Positions 1-11,941 of a stretch of 64,000 nucleotides of DNA are shown piece after piece. A program made the position numbers and the translations under genes. The stretch spans positions 104,731,501 through 104,795,500 of the forward strand of contig CM032231.1 in the NCBI GenBank assembly GCA_019009955.1. The letters are read 5' to 3'. Origin of the DNA: Riptortus pedestris. Its lineage: Eukaryota > Arthropoda > Insecta > Hemiptera > Alydidae. Each line of letters starts with the position of its first letter. The first letter of the stretch is position 1. The notes below the pieces were generated by a model that was not told the origin of the DNA, did no database searches, and saw only the letters and a program-made list of their open reading frames with translations.

Positions 1-205
1 CAATAGAGAAATCTGCATACTGGTAACAACACCACCGTGAATAAATACAAACGGCAATGAGAAATCTTTCAGTTAATTTTAATAAATTCCCAACCGAAAC
101 GGCTTCTGAATTGTAAGAATAATTTATAGTTTAATAACTCAAATTTTAGTAGTCCAAAAACTAAAGAAGGGGGGGGGCGGATGAACAGAACGTATTTGCA
201 TAAAT

Positions 206-332
206 CTCACAAAGTAAGGAAGGTAAGGTAAGGTTAGAAACGACAGGTTAGGTTAGAGGAAGCTTCCACCACAGCCAGGCAGTTACGGAAACCGAACTAA
301 TCCGAAGCATACCCGACCACATGTCCCAGAGA
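206..332. repeat. Insertion in F1 with TTAGG-like steps
   Basis: This segment interrupts F1 sequence. It begins with stacked AGGTAAGG and GGTTAGGTTAG motifs, close to the insect telomere unit TTAGG, followed by a G/C-richer stretch with no other copy in the window. It may be part of a SINE or other short element. No target-site duplication was found. Confidence 0.35.
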
Positions 333-601
333 CTTCATAAAAATGCAAATATCTCAATTAATATTCAAGATAGAGGATAAATGTATAAATTTATATTTAT
401 AGAAAATTTAATTTGCAAGAAGATTGGTTCTATACAATTTTTCGATCCGATGCATAATAACGGAGATATGTCGATAACCCCCCCCCTCCCTTTGGTCTGA
501 TTTCAGCCATTAACGAACTTGATCTGTTTTTTTATATAATACGGTTAAATATCGATTTTCGTAACGATTAAACAAAACTTGCAACCGCTAGAGCGTTAAC
601 A

Positions 602-604
<3 letters not shown>

Positions 605-651
<47 letters not shown>
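605..651. repeat. (TA)n microsatellite inside F1
   Basis: An uninterrupted TA dinucleotide run of about 47 bp, at the fixed internal position seen in F1 copies. Confidence 0.9.
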
Positions 652-654
<3 letters not shown>

Positions 655-1201
655 TTTTCGAAAATCGCGTCATGCACGCAGATACCACAAAATCCCAGCT
701 TCTGTTTAAGCTATAGGTAAAATCACTTGCCAAAGAAACATTTTTGTCTGCTGGAGAACTCAGAGACACAGACTCTGACCGAAGCTTTTGTCTCTATTTG
801 GTCCATGACATATATGGTATCACATATTGTATTATTAGGGTAATTCCTTCCAGTCATGCTCTTGTGATGCCAATGATGAAGTCGGGAGTAATATTTTTAA
901 ATTCATTCTACAAGTGAGTTTCTGGAACCAAAAAATATTTTTTAATCGAAATTTTTGTATTCGTAATTACGCAGCCCATAAGGTGTATAACCGAATTGTA
1001 TTAATTAATAATAAATTTATTTTTGACTATTCTTAGTGATGACCGCAGTTGGAGCTATCTTTGTGATGAGGCTGTCGTTCACTAAGGTTGAAGTAAAACT
1101 ATTTCAGCTTGCCGCCATTTTGGTGCAATTTGATACCTTTTTCAAGCCAAACCGGAGGCATGGAAGGTAGGCCTTGATAAAGGTTGATAAATTGCACCGA
1201 A

Positions 1202-1338
1202 ACGTCGTCAAGCTGAAGTAGTTTTAGCAGATTAAGGGAAATCAACCATTGAGGTCGTACTCATGACACAATTTTCGAAATTATTCAAATGTCCATCGAT
1301 CCTACCTAGTAGATGACGAAAATGAGGTCCATTCTAAA

Positions 1339-1401
<63 letters not shown>

Positions 1402-2187
1402 GACTGTTGCCGCTCCAGCGGTCGCAATTTCGGTTTGATCGTTACCAAATTTGGTATTTAGTCGTTTTATGCAAAAAGAAAGTTAGTTAACGACTGAAAT
1501 TGGACCAGACAGAAGGGGGGGGTGTTAGAGGGGAACAAACTTTGAAATATCTTCTTTACTATAAGTCGGACCGAAAAGGTGTATAGAATAAATTTTACTG
1601 TAAATTAAATTTACTCTAAATATTTTTATATATATTTATTCTCTATTTTCAATAAAACCGAGATATTTGCATTTTCAGTTTTCAGCCTTCAGTAAACCCC
1701 CACTTCTTTTCGTGTTATATTAACAGTACTCTGTTATATAATAAAACACATTAGTCGAAGCTTAAACCAAATATTGTTTTCCATAGACCTTTATTATACG
1801 AGATAGATGCAAATATGTTTCTTTGACCCCCCCCCCCGTCTTAAATTATTGGACTACTAATATTTGATTGATTGAGATAAAAATTATCCTCCTGTTTCAT
1901 TATAAATTACATTACTAGGTATAGTACATAGTTTTCAATAAAAATGAATATTTTATATTCTGATATGTTTCAGTTATTGTTTTTCTTTCCGGTGAGCTGT
2001 TGACAGACCTGTTTGTTCACATTTGAAACGCTTCCCGCCGGAAAGGGAAAGATTTATTATGTCCGTTTGTATTTATTCACTTAATATTCACGGTGGTGTT
2101 GTGTTAGCAGTATGAAGGTTTATCTATTATTTATCTTCACGAGGGAAATCTGCTTAGTATACGCAGCTCCTGCGGGGCAAACATTTA
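1202..2187 (+). repeat. F1 repeat, near full-length plus-strand copy
   Basis: The head is at about 1225-1270 (GGGAAATCAACCATTGAGG), followed by the GATCCTACC and GATGACGAAAATGAGG blocks. Then come (TA)n at 1342-1398, the GTTACCAAATTTGG block, a G-run at about 1515, a C-run at about 1830, and the tail near 2150-2185 (GGGAAATCTGCTTAG then a GCAGCTCCTGC block). This is the best uninterrupted reference copy for the inserted copy at 50741-53014. Confidence 0.8.
1342..1398. repeat. (TA)n microsatellite inside F1
   Basis: About 57 bp of pure TA between the head and body blocks of the F1 copy. Confidence 0.9.
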
Positions 2188-2952
2188 TCTCATCCTCAGT
2201 GACCGACAACCACATCACATAAGGATAAATTTAATTTGGAATTTTATTAAGAGGTAAATGATATGATCTAGATAATGCTAATCTAACTGTGAAGAACAAT
2301 TCTCGCAATCGAGAAAGAACTAATTATTTGACTTTAAACAAATATCTTAACTCATATCCGTAGTTGACCTATTAGAAATTCATAAATGAATGTTAATCTT
2401 ATTAGCAAGCTGTAGATTTGTTTTAATATAAAACTATTCTTTATCTGTTTTAGATGTTTCAATTTTGTTTTTTTATCCATACCGTACTCTCTATTTAATG
2501 GTTTCATGAAAAATTGAAAATTGCTTTTCATTAATAATGGAAACCTGTCTAGGAAGAGTGGGGGCTTAAAGAAGTAATAAAATACAAAATAATATTTCCA
2601 ATATCATATAATATCTCCGTCGTTGGTTGAAATTATTAGCAAAGTAGGTAACTACAATGGTATAGTAATGTTTTTCAGCCTTCAGTTAGCCCTCACTACT
2701 TTTCAAGCGATTTTACCTGAAGCAACTGTATCAATAAATAACTCATGCACTACTTAAATACCCTGTCTTATTTAAAAATGCTCTTATTACGGAGTAATAG
2801 GAAATAGAATACGAGATAACGTATTCAGTGTCTCATTTCAGTACTTGGGAAATCGGCTGAGTTTAAAACCCCCTACTTTAAAAAGCCTATACAATTTTTG
2901 TTATAAGAGCAGTATTAATTCCTAGCATAATTTAAGCCTATTTTTATTATAG

Positions 2953-3006
2953 GTGATTCAGACGTCTTATTCCTACTTCATGCTTATGAATTCAGTGAGC
3001 TCATAA
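2953..3006 (+). CDS. Last exon of an upstream odorant-receptor gene (receptor A), partial
   Basis: After a pyrimidine-rich acceptor (TTTTTATTATAG) an in-frame exon of 17 codons plus TAA reads VIQTSYSYFMLMNSVSS. This is the conserved C-terminal exon of insect odorant receptors (pattern xTSYSYFxLL) and closely resembles the last exon of the neighbouring receptor at 12966 (MINTSYSYFTLLNSASSS). Both exons begin in phase 0. The earlier exons must lie left of the window: no candidate for the preceding RxLxxxLYxxPWY-type exon was found in 1-2950. The last intron therefore exceeds 2.9 kb and holds F1 repeats. Seen directly: splice site, reading frame and paralogy. Inferred: that the rest of the gene is intact. 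Confidence 0.75.
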   Translation: MIQTSYSYFMLMNSVSS

Positions 3007-3114
3007 ACTGAATTTGTGCGCACATATTTGAAAGGACTTAAAGGCAAGAAGGCATTTAGAACGTGGCAACCTACATGTCCATACAATAATAAGAAATGAA
3101 GAAACGATTGAATT

Positions 3115-3465
3115 TCTTCATTTATTCTAAATAACGTACATTCTTCAAGTGCTCTACGTACATACATCATCTGCTCCTACAAAGTAAATTCATCAACTGC
3201 TCCAACTTAATAGGTTCATCACGTGTTTTACGTACATGCATCATATATTCTAATTACGTACATACATCATCTGATCCTATTATGTAAATTCATCATGTGT
3301 TTTACGTAAATTCATCAGATGCCTGACTTAAGCTAATTCATCACGTGTATTACGTATATAAATCATATATTCTAACTACGTAGATTCATCATCTCCTCCA
3401 ACTAAGTAAATCCATCATGTATTCTACATAGACATCATGTGTTCTACTAACAATAATTACATTCA
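3115..3465. repeat. Degenerate minisatellite, ~25-bp unit
   Basis: Repeated variants of a unit like TACGTAAATTCATCATCTG with alternating CTGCTCC, TGTTTTA and TATTCTAA spacers follow closely on the receptor A stop codon. The units are imperfect and the period drifts. It may lie in the 3' UTR or just beyond it. Confidence 0.7.
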
Positions 3466-3496
3466 TCTTAGGTTATAACTATAGTACACACAAGTG

Positions 3497-3541
3497 AATA
3501 TGAAGTGATTTTCGTGTATCACACGAATGACACTTCATATT
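3497..3541. other. 21-bp inverted repeat with 3-nt loop
   Basis: The left arm (3497-3517) and right arm (3521-3541) are nearly complementary. AATATGAAGTG pairs with CACTTCATATT and TTCGTGT with ACACGAA, with two small mismatched positions in the middle. It could be a short hairpin RNA, a cruciform or the remnant of a foldback element. Confidence 0.6.
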
Positions 3542-4254
3542 TATAAGAAGCAAAGAAAAATATCTCACAATTTTTTTACAGCAGACCAAAGCATTGTAAA
3601 GACACAAGAATAATGATGGAAATATTTTATTGTATTAATAAAATTAATAAATCATCCAGTTCTCAATAACTTTTAAGAATTAAAGATTTTATTGTATAAG
3701 CAATTGCTTTTTACAAAGGGGAATTGCTTTTTGATATTTAAGAATCTAACTGATTTTAAAATAATTATGATATAAATCTAACTGCTTAATTATTTAGAAT
3801 AATATCATTATTGTACTAATTAAGTTACAATAACAACAAAAATATATTATACATTTTCCCTCTAAATAATTTTCTGATTGAAGAAGTTACATGTTTATAA
3901 TTCATTTCTAGTCCTCTTATACTCATCGTAGAAGTTCTTAGTTATTAGAAATAATATTATATCTATATAAAATGTAAATGTTAATTTGTTTGAACCGGTT
4001 ATTAGTTATGTTACTACTTGTTGATAAATATGTTTTGAGAGGTTTAGTTATTTATGTACACCTCTTAAGCTATATGAGTAAGTAATTTATACTATTAGGA
4101 TGTTTATACTGTAGTATATAATTTTGTAAGAATTATCAATAATTTTGTAAGAAAATAAGAGTTTTTTCATTGGATCAATATTGTTTTTCTTACTAAAATA
4201 CTTTGTTAACACTTACTGTACGAAGGTTTTGTTACTTATCCCTTAAAACGTTCT
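3542..4254. other. AT-rich intergenic DNA, nothing recognised
   Basis: No reading frame, RNA gene or repeat seen elsewhere in the window could be identified here. Confidence 0.5.
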
Positions 4255-4862
4255 GAACCTTGGTTTGAAGGGGGAGGGATCAAAATGTCTTTGTTATCGT
4301 GATTCAGATCGAAGTTAATTTCTTTCTGTATCTCCAATATTAACTAAAATATATGGAATTTTTAGTTAAAATCTATTCCTACTCATCTTATAATAATAAT
4401 AGGCTGATTTGAAATGCTTTACTCCAAGCATAAATATGCTAATATATTCGGTGTGGCGTCATCGTTTTAAGATTTTAACTCCTAGTATACATGATTTTTA
4501 TTCCCTAGTCGACGTTTACCCGTATCATGGAAATATGGCATTTTATTGATAAATGGTTGAAAGGAGCCCAGAAGCATTATATATCGGATCTAAAAATGTC
4601 TTATGACCAATCTTATTGCAAATTTAATAGTAGATTATTGTTTTATAAGTGACTTCTCTTAGTCAATTATTAACGGAATTATTTGTATTTTTTTGGTTTT
4701 AGTCTTCAGTAAAACCCCACTCCTAGTCATCCGATTTTTAGTTTGGGTTTCTAAGTGACTAAACGCCTCATGTCCATCTTATATTTTAATTCCTGCTTAC
4801 ATAGGGTCATTACTACGGGAGAAATTGAGAAGAGATTGGGAGGTGACGTCATCAGCGTGACA
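4255..4862 (+). repeat. Diverged F1 fragment
   Basis: It carries the G-rich patch (GAAGGGGGAGGG), a TTATCGTGATTCAGATCG block, a TTAGTCTTCAGTAAAACCCC block and a GTGACGTCATCA motif shared with other F1 copies. Head and (TA)n are absent, so this is an old or truncated copy just upstream of receptor B. Confidence 0.55.
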
Positions 4863-5246
4863 CCAACCAGTTCTAGGGAATTATGAATAATTTGCACAGC
4901 AAGACTTATTTTTTCCGCAGTCACAAGGGCTTAAGTATAACTCCATTGCACAAGTCTCTTCGCTAGCTTCGAGCTTTCGAGTCTGGAGTGGCACCTATAT
5001 TGTTTATTTTATTTGAATGGGCAAATGTCCTTGGTTGCAGCGCCCATGAATAAGGGAACAGCAGTATTTTCAAATTAATTATTTTCATGATACTTCGCCT
5101 TTTTCTTCTTTCTTTTTTTTTCTGGAATCGGTTCTTTTTTAGATCAGTGTATTGTTTATTAATTCTACTATTCCACAGAATAATGCGGTGTAATGCGTGG
5201 CAAGTTGTTCTATTGGTGTAAGACACAAATAAACACTGTTTTGTAA

Positions 5247-8200
5247 ATGGAAAAGGTTCAAATGTTGGATATCGTTTACACTCAAAGTTTCAGGCGGAGT
5301 CTCAAGACTGGGGGTGTGTGGTTGAATTTCACCGGCCACCGACATGGAACATTCCTTAAATATTTCCAGATATTCCGTGTTATATATCTGCTTTTCATTC
5401 ACGGGCTTATCCTATACAAGCTCTTCACCTCTGGGATGGCCATCATGCTCACTAGGTCAGCTGCTTTTATTCCTTTAGGCTCCACTTTGATCTCAATGAC
5501 AGTATCATTTATGAACCATTCAAAAAATTTGGAACGCTTAGCAGATTATTTTGAATCTAATTTTTCCACCTATACAAGCGACTGGGAGAAGGAAATTATA
5601 AAAAACTCTTGTGACAAATTAGACAAAAGCTCAGAATTGATGAGGAAATCGTCAATTTTGTTTGCAGTGCTTTACGTTTTCGTGCCATGGGCTATTGAAG
5701 GCGTCATGGCTTCGTTGGGATATGAAAACTCCATCTCACTGCCACTGCCTCTTGAATTTTACATAATGGAAGATGAGCGCTCGAGAAATTTCTTTTTTTA
5801 TTCAGTTATAATTGCTTCTGACATTTGGATTTTGTTAGCTATGACTGCAGCTGCAACTAATAATACTATGTTGCTGTTTCCCATTACTTATATCTCGGCT
5901 GAAATTGAAATATTAAGAACGTCATTAAAGCAACTCCATGCTCAAGTGAAAGAAGGAAATTTGATTAATGAAATTGACCAATTACCTGAATGGGACTTGA
6001 AAGTGATAGTGGAGGTTCACCGTCGAATCATCAGGTGATTATTTAATTAAGTTTTTTTTTCTTTTATGCACTCTATATGCTTTTCTTCAAAGGCATCTTT
6101 CTCATGAAGTTTTAACTCCCTTAGATATATTTATCTTTTTAAAGTGGTGTAACCCCTCGAGGTTTTGATCACGTGTTTGACTCCTGATTACAACTACATT
6201 CGCCCTGAAAATAGTTCAGAAATGCATTTTTTGGGGGGAAATTCAAATGTACTAACCCGAACCGTACAAAAATAATGGGAATTTATGTTTCATAAATGAA
6301 AATCAAAATAATTCAACGTTGAATAAATCATCACATAAGAAGTGCCATAAATCATTGTCGTAAAGAACATTTTAATAGTCTGAAATTAAAAAATATAAAA
6401 TGCCAGGATTAAAGAGCTTTCTGTATTGGACTATTAAATACAGAAATAATAAATAAATAAAATTTAGTGCCCAATACTTTACCTCTGTACTTTGAATAAT
6501 ATTATTAAATATTTTGTATATTAGAGATAACATTTTTAAATTTATTCGAACTCCGTCTTCTGGTTATCTATGTCAGTCGAAAGAAAACGAGCACCCAATT
6601 CGGTGGGGGGGGGGGGAGGAAACTGCTTCAATCGTAAAAACAGGAACCACCACCAATACTTGGAAATCTGCACCAATACTTGTTCGATAAAGCGGGGATG
6701 ATAACAGTTATTAAAATTTCTTCTGAAATATATTCCTCCTTTGCTAATCTTCTAATTGGGATTTATGAGCGATGCTATAAATTGAAAACAGCCGAAGGCA
6801 AGTTTTGTTGGACAACGTGCGTACGCGGGCGAAATTGTGCAAGACAGTGTTTTTGGTGCTAAGGTGTATTTATTTGTGTATACCATATTTGTTCCTGTGA
6901 TAGTGTATGGTACCTTAGCATATCTTTAGGATTCATGAGATCAATCCTTGAGTTTATTAAATTTATAAGTACTTATTCATTAGTTTTGTTTTGTTTACAT
7001 ATGCTTATTTCGCAACAAGTTATAAAGAATATATTTTATATTACTAGGATTTTCTTTTGTGTTATTCAAGTAAGATTAGTTTTACTATTGAATTGAGATT
7101 GTAATGTAAATATTATTTTCAATTGCCAGTTACTTAAGTTTGTAAATAAGCCGAAACTGACTATAAAATTTTACTTTAAATCAAGTTGTTCAAAAGATAA
7201 AAGGGAAATAATAATTATGTCTCCCCACTTTTCTTATTGAGCAGCAGCTCTCTGTCAGTGGTTTTATGAGGCAATTAACGGAGGGTCGGTGGTTGTTGAG
7301 GAATTCAATTGCCTGAATTTATGTAAGGAAAATTAATTATCACAATTTATATAAAGAAAAGTAATTGTCTCAATTTTAGTAGGGTTAAATAATTGTATCA
7401 ATTTAAGTAGGAATAATTACTTGTCTCAATTCAAGTAGGAATAATGAATTTTCTCAATTTAACTACGAATAATTATTTGTCTCAATTTAAATAGGAATAA
7501 TTAATTGTCTCGATTTAAATAGGAATAATTAATTGTTTCAAGTTAAATGGGTGTAACTAATTGTCACAATTTAAATAGGAATAATTAATTGTCTCCTTTC
7601 AAGTAGGAATAATTAATTGTCTCAATTTAAGTGGGAATAATTAATATTTCCCAACTTAAGTGGGAATAATTAATTGTCTCAATTTAAATAGGAATAATTA
7701 ATTGTCTCAATTTAAAAGGGAGTAATTAATTGTCTCAATTTATGTAAAGAAAATTAATTGTCTCATTTTTCGTAGGTGTAACTAATTGTTACAATTTAAA
7801 TAGGAATAATTAATTGTCTTCTTTCAAGTAGGAATAATTAATTGTCTCACTTTTCGTAGGTGTAATTAATTGTCACAATTTAAATAGGAATAATTAATTG
7901 TGTCCTTTCAAGTAGGAATAATTAATTGTCTCAATTTAAGTGGGAATAATTAATATTTCCCAACTTAAGTCGGAATAATTAATTGTCTCAATTTAAATAG
8001 TAATAATTATTTGTCTCAATTTAAGTAAGAATAATTAATTGTCTCAATTTAAATAGGAATAATTAATTGTCTCAATTTAAGTAGGAATAATTAATTGTCT
8101 CAATTTAAATAGGAATAATTAATTGTCTCAATTTAAGTAGGAATACTTATAGAATTAGAGACCACTTGTTGCCGCAAATCATGTAGACACAATTAATTGT

Positions 8201-10830
8201 CTCAACTTGATTCTTCTAGTGCATATTGAGACAGTTAATTGGCTTAAATATACAAGCTGAAGCCTACGTTCAAATCCAGTCCAATTCAAGCATTTTTGTC
8301 TCAAATGTGAATATTTTTTGACATTGCATTCCAACCATAGAGCTTTAGGAGATTTGTCAACTATGGAATTAGAGATAATTTTTTTAATTGAATTTCTTTT
8401 ATTTCAGAGTAACGACTAACATGAATGAAGCTATTTCATTCACGTACATGATTGAAGTCGTAACAGTGGGAATATCATTGTGCCTAATTTTGTTTCTAAT
8501 TAAACAGGTAGTTAATAGTATCAATGTAATTTCAATATCTCTGACGGTGCTATCTGTATATATTAAGTATATATGAGTACTCAAAATCAGAATTCTTATA
8601 ATGCATTTCTTTTGCGCCCACAGGAACTTCACAAAAATATAGTGACGGTGATTATGGGAGCAACATTTTTCATCATTTTAGTTGGATCTCTATTTGTCAT
8701 TAGCTTTGCTGGTGACAGTCTTCAGGATGAAGTAAGTGCTTTGGTAGATCGTTAAATTGTGAGATTTTTTGAGAAAAAAAATATCATTGCCGGTTTGTCA
8801 AAATTGTCAAAATAAAGTATAATTCATTCTTGAAAATTCCTATCATTAGTATTATTTATTAATTACTATTTACTGTTCTTGAAAATTAGAAAACATAAAT
8901 GAGTGATTCTGTATCTTTGTGTCTTATCTCTGTATCTTAGAGAATTATTTTTTTTTTTTTGTTGATGCTGCCATCAGCGAACCTCCTGTTCTACTAAAAG
9001 TCCCAACCTATGTACCATGAATAGTCTTGTGTTACGCCTAAGAACCGTACATTATTTTTGTAGTACATTTACTACAATATATTCATTTTAAATCCGTTTT
9101 TTGATCAATGTCACACTAGTCATTGAACTATTTCATGTAAAAAGGACTATCATATTCGATTATGCCTGAAATCAGAACAGGAAAAGGGGGTGGTTAAAGA
9201 GAAGAGAAAAAAAAATCGATATATCTCCGTAATTATGAATAGAATGAAAAACCAACTCACGCTCTATACATTATTTTTGCGAATCGAATGTTAACTGAGT
9301 TATTTGTATTTTTTTTTCTTTTAGCAAATTTTCTTTAAGGGAAATCAGCTATTGTTGTTGTACTCTGTACGCAGTTTTTGAAAAATTTCCTCATCAGTTG
9401 ACTAAAATGAGGTCCGTTCAAAACTATATATATAAATATATCTTAGTTTGTTATCGCTCTATTGTTAGAAGGTTTTGTTTAATAGTTACCAAACTCGATA
9501 TTTAAACGTTTTATGAAGCTTTGGGGGAGGGGTGGGGGGGGGACTTAAAGGGAAGAATTCTGAAAATTCAAAATATCTGTTTCGGATAGAAAACATGTAT
9601 AGAATCTGATTGCAAATGTAATGTTCTATAAATGCTGATATATGAATGTTTCCTCTAGATTGAATATTAACTGAGTTAATATTAAAATATGTACATATGT
9701 TAGTTTGTGGCCATCTGTAAACCCCCTCTCCTACTCGTGTCATATTTACAATAAGCTGTGATGTCATGAAGCACTTCATTTTAAAGTTAAATATCAAATA
9801 TGCTTATCAATGAACTTTTAGCAGATTTCCCTTTTACTTTGTGAGATACACCCAAATACGTTATGTGATGGCGTCATCGATTAAGACTATTCGTTCTTTA
9901 CTCCGAAAAAGGTTATTTGATATATACCATACTCGATATTTAACAGTTTCACTCAACACTATAGATAATAATTGTTATTGCCGGAAATTGGAACTGTTAT
10001 AGTGAGTGTTTAGGGGGGCGGGCGATTCGAAAATGTAAAATATCTTCGTTATTATGAGTCGGATAGTAAAATGTTATAGATCCAATCTCGTTAAGCTATT
10101 GTTACTCCACAACTTCTGTTCAATGAATTTTTGCGTGACTCAAGTATTAAGCGAGTTATTCGTACTTTCTTGTACACTGCCTTCATTACTCCCCCCCCCC
10201 CAATCCCGCCCCTTCTACTCAACGGTTATTTACAAATAAATATAGAATGTGTGGTAAGATAAGGTCACAAGTGAGTTATACCAGCACGTGGGAAATCTGC
10301 TAATTTTACCCTGCATGACAGACATTTTGTATCCTGCTTTCAGTAAATTCCCACTTCTTCTCATTTAATTTTTACTTTGACTAACTGAGTTGACACATTC
10401 ATTTCCGGTTGCCATTTTAATTCCTTTTTACATTGGCTACTTACTGCCAGAAAAACAGAGTATGCCTGAAACAGAGATGAGATCAACAGCGTGTTTTTCC
10501 AGCAGATGCGAAAACTGCTTACTTGACGCAGCCACTGCTTGACAAATATGATATCTGCGGTCCAGACACAGCATCAATCTTTTATGATAATGCAAACCAA
10601 TTTTTTTGTTTAATGAACCGAATTATATGTTTGTAGAGATATAATTGTTACAGAATGATCGACTTTTGCGAACTTTGTACGATATCCCATGGTACAGACA
10701 GAGCCCAACAGTTAGAAAGAGACTTCTTCTGATAATGACACAAGCAGGGCGCCCACATAGTTTGGGATACAAGCAATTTAGTATAAATTTGTCATCATTT
10801 GAGCAGGTATGAAAGTAAATTATTTTTTAA

Positions 10831-10885
<55 letters not shown>

Positions 10886-11892
10886 GTAACCTTTGTCTGT
10901 ACATTGATTTTTTTCTCGAAATTTTATGATAACTTTTCGTTTCACATGTCATAGACACTTTTTCACGCATAAACGGCTGAACCGAAGTTTATAAAACTTA
11001 GTATGTATATTACTACTAACCTAACTTAGACTTTAGGCTATGTTAATATTTTCTGAGACGAATAGGAGTGGGGGTTATAAGGGAGGCTTGAAATTAAAAA
11101 TAGCGATATTTCGTTTCCTATTGGTTTTTTGGCAAATATGCACAAACCAGAAGTTGTTTATTTTGTTATTTAGAGTAACTTTTGTTATATACACTTTTGT
11201 CGTATACCTAAGTATAAATGAGTTATACGTTAAAAACTATTACGGAAGTCAACAATTTTATTTGGCACAAAAAACTCAACGGAACTAAACCATACTCGGT
11301 ATGTGAGTTAGCACTAACGCCTTCCTTATAAAAAGCCATACTCACATTTCTAGGGACGGGCAGGAGTGGGGGTTATAAGGGAGGCCTGAAATTAAAAATA
11401 GTGACATTTCGTTTCCTATTGGGGTTTCGGCAAATAAGCACATAACAAAAGTTGTTATTTAGAGAAATTTGCTCAACAATTCTTTTCAATATGAACTACC
11501 CAGGTACCTCACCTGGAAAAATTAATTCAAATTATAATATATTATTATAATATTTTGTCCTTAATAATTTAAATCTATGCATGATGCACAGGAAACGGGA
11601 AATATGACAATATGGTGAAAGTCTTGCATAAAAAATTAATTTTATTATTAACAAATCCACAGAAACGACGGTTATTAACCCTAAACACTGGGACGGGTAA
11701 ATGCCAAAATATTTTCCAAAGTAAAGCCTTGCCAAAAAATACCATCACCATTCAGCCTCAAATGAATTCCCGGGCAAAGCCAGGTATCTGAGCTAATATA
11801 TATATAATCTTGGTATTAGTTATTGAGATTGTACTTATGACGTGATTTTCGAAACATTTTTTTAAATGTTGAAAATGAGGTCCATACAAAAG

Positions 11893-11941
<49 letters not shown>

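Larger units (their letters stand above)
1..660 (-). repeat. F1 repeat copy, minus orientation, cut by the left edge
   Basis: This is the tail, body and (TA)n portion of the F1 family read on the minus strand. The block around 17-50 (CACCACCGTGAATAAATAC) reappears at 50820 and, reverse-complemented, near 2085-2100. The body at 340-600 (GATCCGATGC..., GTTAACAGAC) matches the other copies. The left end is outside the window. Positions about 206-332 are foreign to F1 and are listed separately. Confidence 0.75.

Noticed and set aside
206..260. Interstitial telomere
   Set aside because: Only a few TTAGG-like steps are present, mixed with TAAGG, inside an interspersed repeat.
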